A stretch of 7,865 nucleotides of DNA from NCBI GenBank assembly GCA_023262305.1, contig JALRCK010000060.1:1739-9603 (forward strand), in the 5' to 3' direction. This document shows positions 6,473-7,865 of the stretch, one piece after another. The DNA comes from Deltaproteobacteria bacterium. Its GTDB lineage: Bacteria; Bdellovibrionota_C; UBA2361; OMII01. The first letter of the stretch is position 1. The number at the start of each line of letters is the position of its first letter. The translations under genes were made by a program, and so were the position numbers. Below the pieces are notes generated by a model. The model had not been told where the DNA came from. It did no database searches and saw only the letters and a list, made by a program, of their open reading frames with translations.

Positions 6473-7372
6473 ATGCCAAAGATCGTCTTAATGAACGCTG
6501 AAGGCTGGCCTGGTATCGAACACTCCGCACAGCGGCTTCAAGAAGGAGCCGATCCCCTCGACGTCATTGAAGAGGGAATTAAGCTTACCGAGAAGCACCC
6601 CGGTGTTCATACCGTTGGGTATGGGAGTCCACCTAACGCTCTTGGTGTGATGCAGTTGGACGCCAGTATCATGAATGGAGATACCCTAGAGACGGCGGCC
6701 GTCGGCGCTCTTGAGGGCATCATGCATCCGATCAGTGTCGCTCGTACCATGTTGTCGAAGCTTCCTCACGTCATGCTCGTTGGGGAGGGGGCGCAGCGTT
6801 TCGCCCTTGAGTGTGGCTTTAAGAAAGAGGAGCTCCTCTCCCCCGAGGCCAAGCGCGACTACGAGAAGTGGAGGGAGGAGAACCTCAAGGGCCCCGTTGT
6901 TGACATCTTTAAGCCGGAAGATGGAAAGGGAAGTCACGGCACCATCGTCTGTATCGCCCGTGATGACAAAGGACGATTTGGCGGCGGTGTGAGCACCTCA
7001 GGATGGGATTACAAATATCCAGGGCGTCTCGGGGATTCCCCAGTTATCGGTGCAGGAATGTACGTCGATAGCCGATATGGCGGAGCAGCATGCACTCACT
7101 GTGGAGAGAACGCCATTCGTACCTCACTCGCTCACGCGATGGTTCTCTATATGAAGAAGGGGGCCTCTGTTCGGGATGCGGTCGTTGAGGGCTTGCAGGA
7201 TTTGAAAGCTCTCAAAGGGGGCTTTCAAGGGCAGGTGGTGCTCTACGCGGTCGATAGGAACGGGGAACACTTCGTTGCGCGGCGATTTGAAGGGGGTCAT
7301 GAGTGCGAATATCTCTTCTGGACTGATGGTATGAAGTCGTATGAGAAGCGGGAAGCCGTATTCCTGGGATGA
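6473..7372 (+). CDS. Aspartylglucosaminidase-family N(4)-(beta-N-acetylglucosaminyl)-L-asparaginase
   Basis: This 299-residue N-terminal-nucleophile hydrolase is made as a precursor that cuts itself, freeing a threonine that becomes the catalytic nucleophile. Family members cleave the GlcNAc-asparagine bond of glycoasparagines, or L-asparagine and isoaspartyl peptides. The match to bacterial aspartylglucosaminidase is good along the length: PHVMLVGEGAQRFALECGFK (98-117), the cleavage site SHGTI (154-158) with Thr157 as nucleophile, STSGW (174-178), and the substrate-binding segment GRLGDSPVIGAG (184-195) with Arg185 and Asp188. The usual cleavage-site Asp-Thr is Gly-Thr here, as in the asparaginase branch. 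The usual Thr-Gly-x-Gly is THCG (208-211), an unusual change next to the oxyanion site. No signal peptide is seen, unlike the periplasmic Flavobacterium enzyme, so it is probably cytoplasmic. It sits 63 bases after greB with its own strong ribosome site. Exact substrate is uncertain. Confidence 0.85.
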   Translation: MPKIVLMNAEGWPGIEHSAQRLQEGADPLDVIEEGIKLTEKHPGVHTVGYGSPPNALGVMQLDASIMNGDTLETAAVGALEGIMHPISVARTMLSKLPHVMLVGEGAQRFALECGFKKEELLSPEAKRDYEKWREENLKGPVVDIFKPEDGKGSHGTIVCIARDDKGRFGGGVSTSGWDYKYPGRLGDSPVIGAGMYVDSRYGGAACTHCGENAIRTSLAHAMVLYMKKGASVRDAVVEGLQDLKALKGGFQGQVVLYAVDRNGEHFVARRFEGGHECEYLFWTDGMKSYEKREAVFLG

Positions 7373-7390
7373 GCAGATGCGGTAGTTACT

Positions 7391-7416
7391 TGTCGCGTGG
7401 CCGTAGTCGCGCGACA
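7391..7416 (+). terminator. GC-rich stem-loop after the hydrolase gene
   Basis: TGTCGCG (7391-7397) pairs perfectly with CGCGACA (7410-7416) around a 12-base loop, starting 18 bases after the hydrolase stop. A short CTTT follows at 7420-7423, so it is at best a weak intrinsic terminator. It may partly end the operon before the small membrane protein gene, or act in that gene's leader. Confidence 0.4.
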
Positions 7417-7446
7417 CAGCTTTATGTGTAAGCAGGGAAATTCGGA

Positions 7447-7713
7447 ATGTCGTCTCAGTATTCACTGGCCATCGGATTCGGGATCATCCTTCTGATTTAT
7501 ACCGTGTGTGCAATTATATCGAATCGCCGGAAGCCTCGACGCGAGGGTGACGAATCGTCAGGAGGAGATGTAACCGACATAGGTTCGTCGCAGTGGAGGA
7601 CGGCTGACGAGGCGGGCGGGCACTCTGATGGAGGTACGTCGGGAGATCTCTGTTCCGAAAGTTCGTTTGATGGTGGTGGAGGAGATTGCGGTGGCGATGG
7701 TGGAGGAGATTAG
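7447..7713 (+). CDS. Small single-pass membrane protein with Gly/Asp/Ser-rich tail
   Basis: This 88-residue protein has one hydrophobic helix at about residues 6-25. The basic stretch NRRKPRR (26-32) comes next and predicts, by the positive-inside rule, that the C-terminal part faces the cytoplasm. Residues 33-88 are low complexity and rich in Gly, Asp and Ser, with Cys69 and Cys81 and a terminal GGGGDCGGDGGGD. Small proteins with this plan, one helix plus a glycine-rich C-terminus, are common in bacteria, and I know of no assigned role. AGGGA at 7434-7438 lies eight bases before the ATG. The tail is partly built from a 24-base-period repeat. The gene looks real because of its ribosome site and membrane-protein logic, but no specific family is recognised. 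Confidence 0.65.
   Translation: MSSQYSLAIGFGIILLIYTVCAIISNRRKPRREGDESSGGDVTDIGSSQWRTADEAGGHSDGGTSGDLCSESSFDGGGGDCGGDGGGD
7674..7711 (+). repeat. 14-base direct repeat, 24-base period
   Basis: TGGTGGAGGAGATT occurs at 7674-7687 and 7698-7711. The 24-base offset equals eight codons, so both copies are read in the same frame and encode the Gly/Asp tail. The second copy ends where TAG replaces the TGC that follows the first copy. Confidence 0.7.
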
Positions 7714-7724
7714 GGTCGCTTGTG

Positions 7725-7752
7725 CTGACCCATGCATGTGGCGCATGGTCAG
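7725..7752 (+). terminator. Stem-loop after the small membrane protein gene
   Basis: CTGACCCATGC (7725-7735) pairs with GCATGGTCAG (7743-7752): ten base pairs with a single bulged C, around a seven-base loop. Two G-U pairs may extend the base. It begins 12 bases after the stop codon, the usual place for a terminator. No T-run follows, so it may need a factor or serve instead as a 3'-end stabilising hairpin. It is the strongest hairpin I saw in the window. Confidence 0.45.
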
Positions 7753-7815
7753 TGGAGGTGGTGCACATGCAGTAAAGACTTTTGATCGGCTTCTCTCTTG
7801 TATGGATTCCTAATA

Positions 7816-7865
7816 GTGGATCACTTCTTTCAGACGATCACAGGCTGGTTTGATTTTCAGGACGT
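7816..7865 (+). CDS. Partial gene: N-terminus of a possible class I SAM-dependent methyltransferase
   Basis: A GTG at 7816 opens 16 codons running off the right edge, read as (M)DHFFQTITGWFDFQD. The opening resembles, from memory, the MDHFYQxIxGWFxFxD start of small class I SAM-dependent methyltransferases, but the SAM-binding motif lies beyond the window. GGA at 7804-7806 is a weak ribosome site nine bases before the GTG. A TTG at 7798 in the same frame is a less likely start. Gene reality is moderate and the family is tentative. Confidence 0.4.
   Translation, partial: MDHFFQTITGWFDFQD

Noticed and set aside
7514..7768. 84-codon - strand frame rich in His
   Set aside because: The His and Asn richness is the complement of the Gly/Asp repeat codons, so it is a shadow.
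7628..7813. 61-codon + strand frame overlapping the small membrane protein
   Set aside because: Most of it overlaps the better supported frame at 7447-7713, it reads through the repeat and the hairpin, and it has no ribosome site or hydrophobic logic.
1..7865. Search for CRISPR, tRNA, rRNA, insertion sequences, phage or defence genes
   Set aside because: No spaced direct repeats, cloverleaf, transposase motifs or nuclease/defence domains were seen on either strand.

Overview
The window reads as a moderately GC-rich bacterial chromosome with genes almost all on the + strand. A GreB-type (not only GreA-type) transcript cleavage factor, a two-subunit B12-dependent acyl-CoA mutase and an SCAD-like dehydrogenase fit a proteobacterial lineage in the broad sense, including former deltaproteobacteria. 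The exact lineage cannot be fixed from the sequence alone. I see no tRNA, rRNA, CRISPR array, transposase or phage gene.

Layout. Positions 1-58 (- strand) carry the first 19 codons of a probable exported protein that runs off the left edge. A non-coding stretch follows to 545, with a few promoter-like and palindromic elements. At 546-1637 is a Tat-type lipoprotein candidate whose fold signature resembles the TraB/GumN/Tiki superfamily, with a long helical insert; its start looks leaderless. After a 139-base gap comes a tight cluster: enoyl-CoA hydratase (1777-2571), short-chain acyl-CoA dehydrogenase (2582-3742), mutase large subunit (3757-5430) and mutase B12-binding small subunit (5427-5834, 4-base overlap). 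greB (5855-6409) and a cytoplasmic aspartylglucosaminidase-family N-terminal-nucleophile hydrolase (6473-7372) follow on the same strand. Then comes a small single-pass membrane protein with a Gly/Asp/Ser-rich tail (7447-7713). The first 16 codons of a possible methyltransferase (7816 onward) run off the right edge.

The most informative result is in the mutase. By homology it would be labelled methylmalonyl-CoA mutase. At the two positions that separate methylmalonyl-CoA mutase (Tyr/Arg) from isobutyryl-CoA mutase (Phe/Gln), this protein has Phe87 and Gln205, with His242 at the expected spacing. It also has Ala114 where 2-hydroxyisobutyryl-CoA mutase has Asp. That predicts interconversion of isobutyryl-CoA and n-butyryl-CoA. 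The two genes just upstream would then continue the route: butyryl-CoA to crotonyl-CoA (dehydrogenase), then to 3-hydroxybutyryl-CoA (hydratase). The cluster therefore looks like a compact module feeding a branched C4 acyl-CoA, for example from valine, into beta-oxidation. The specificity is inferred from residues, not proven.

I found no clearly undescribed system. Other points worth a second look are the possible leaderless lipoprotein gene, an unusual Thr-His in place of Thr-Gly in the asparaginase-family active site, and a 24-base-period repeat at the end of the small membrane protein gene.
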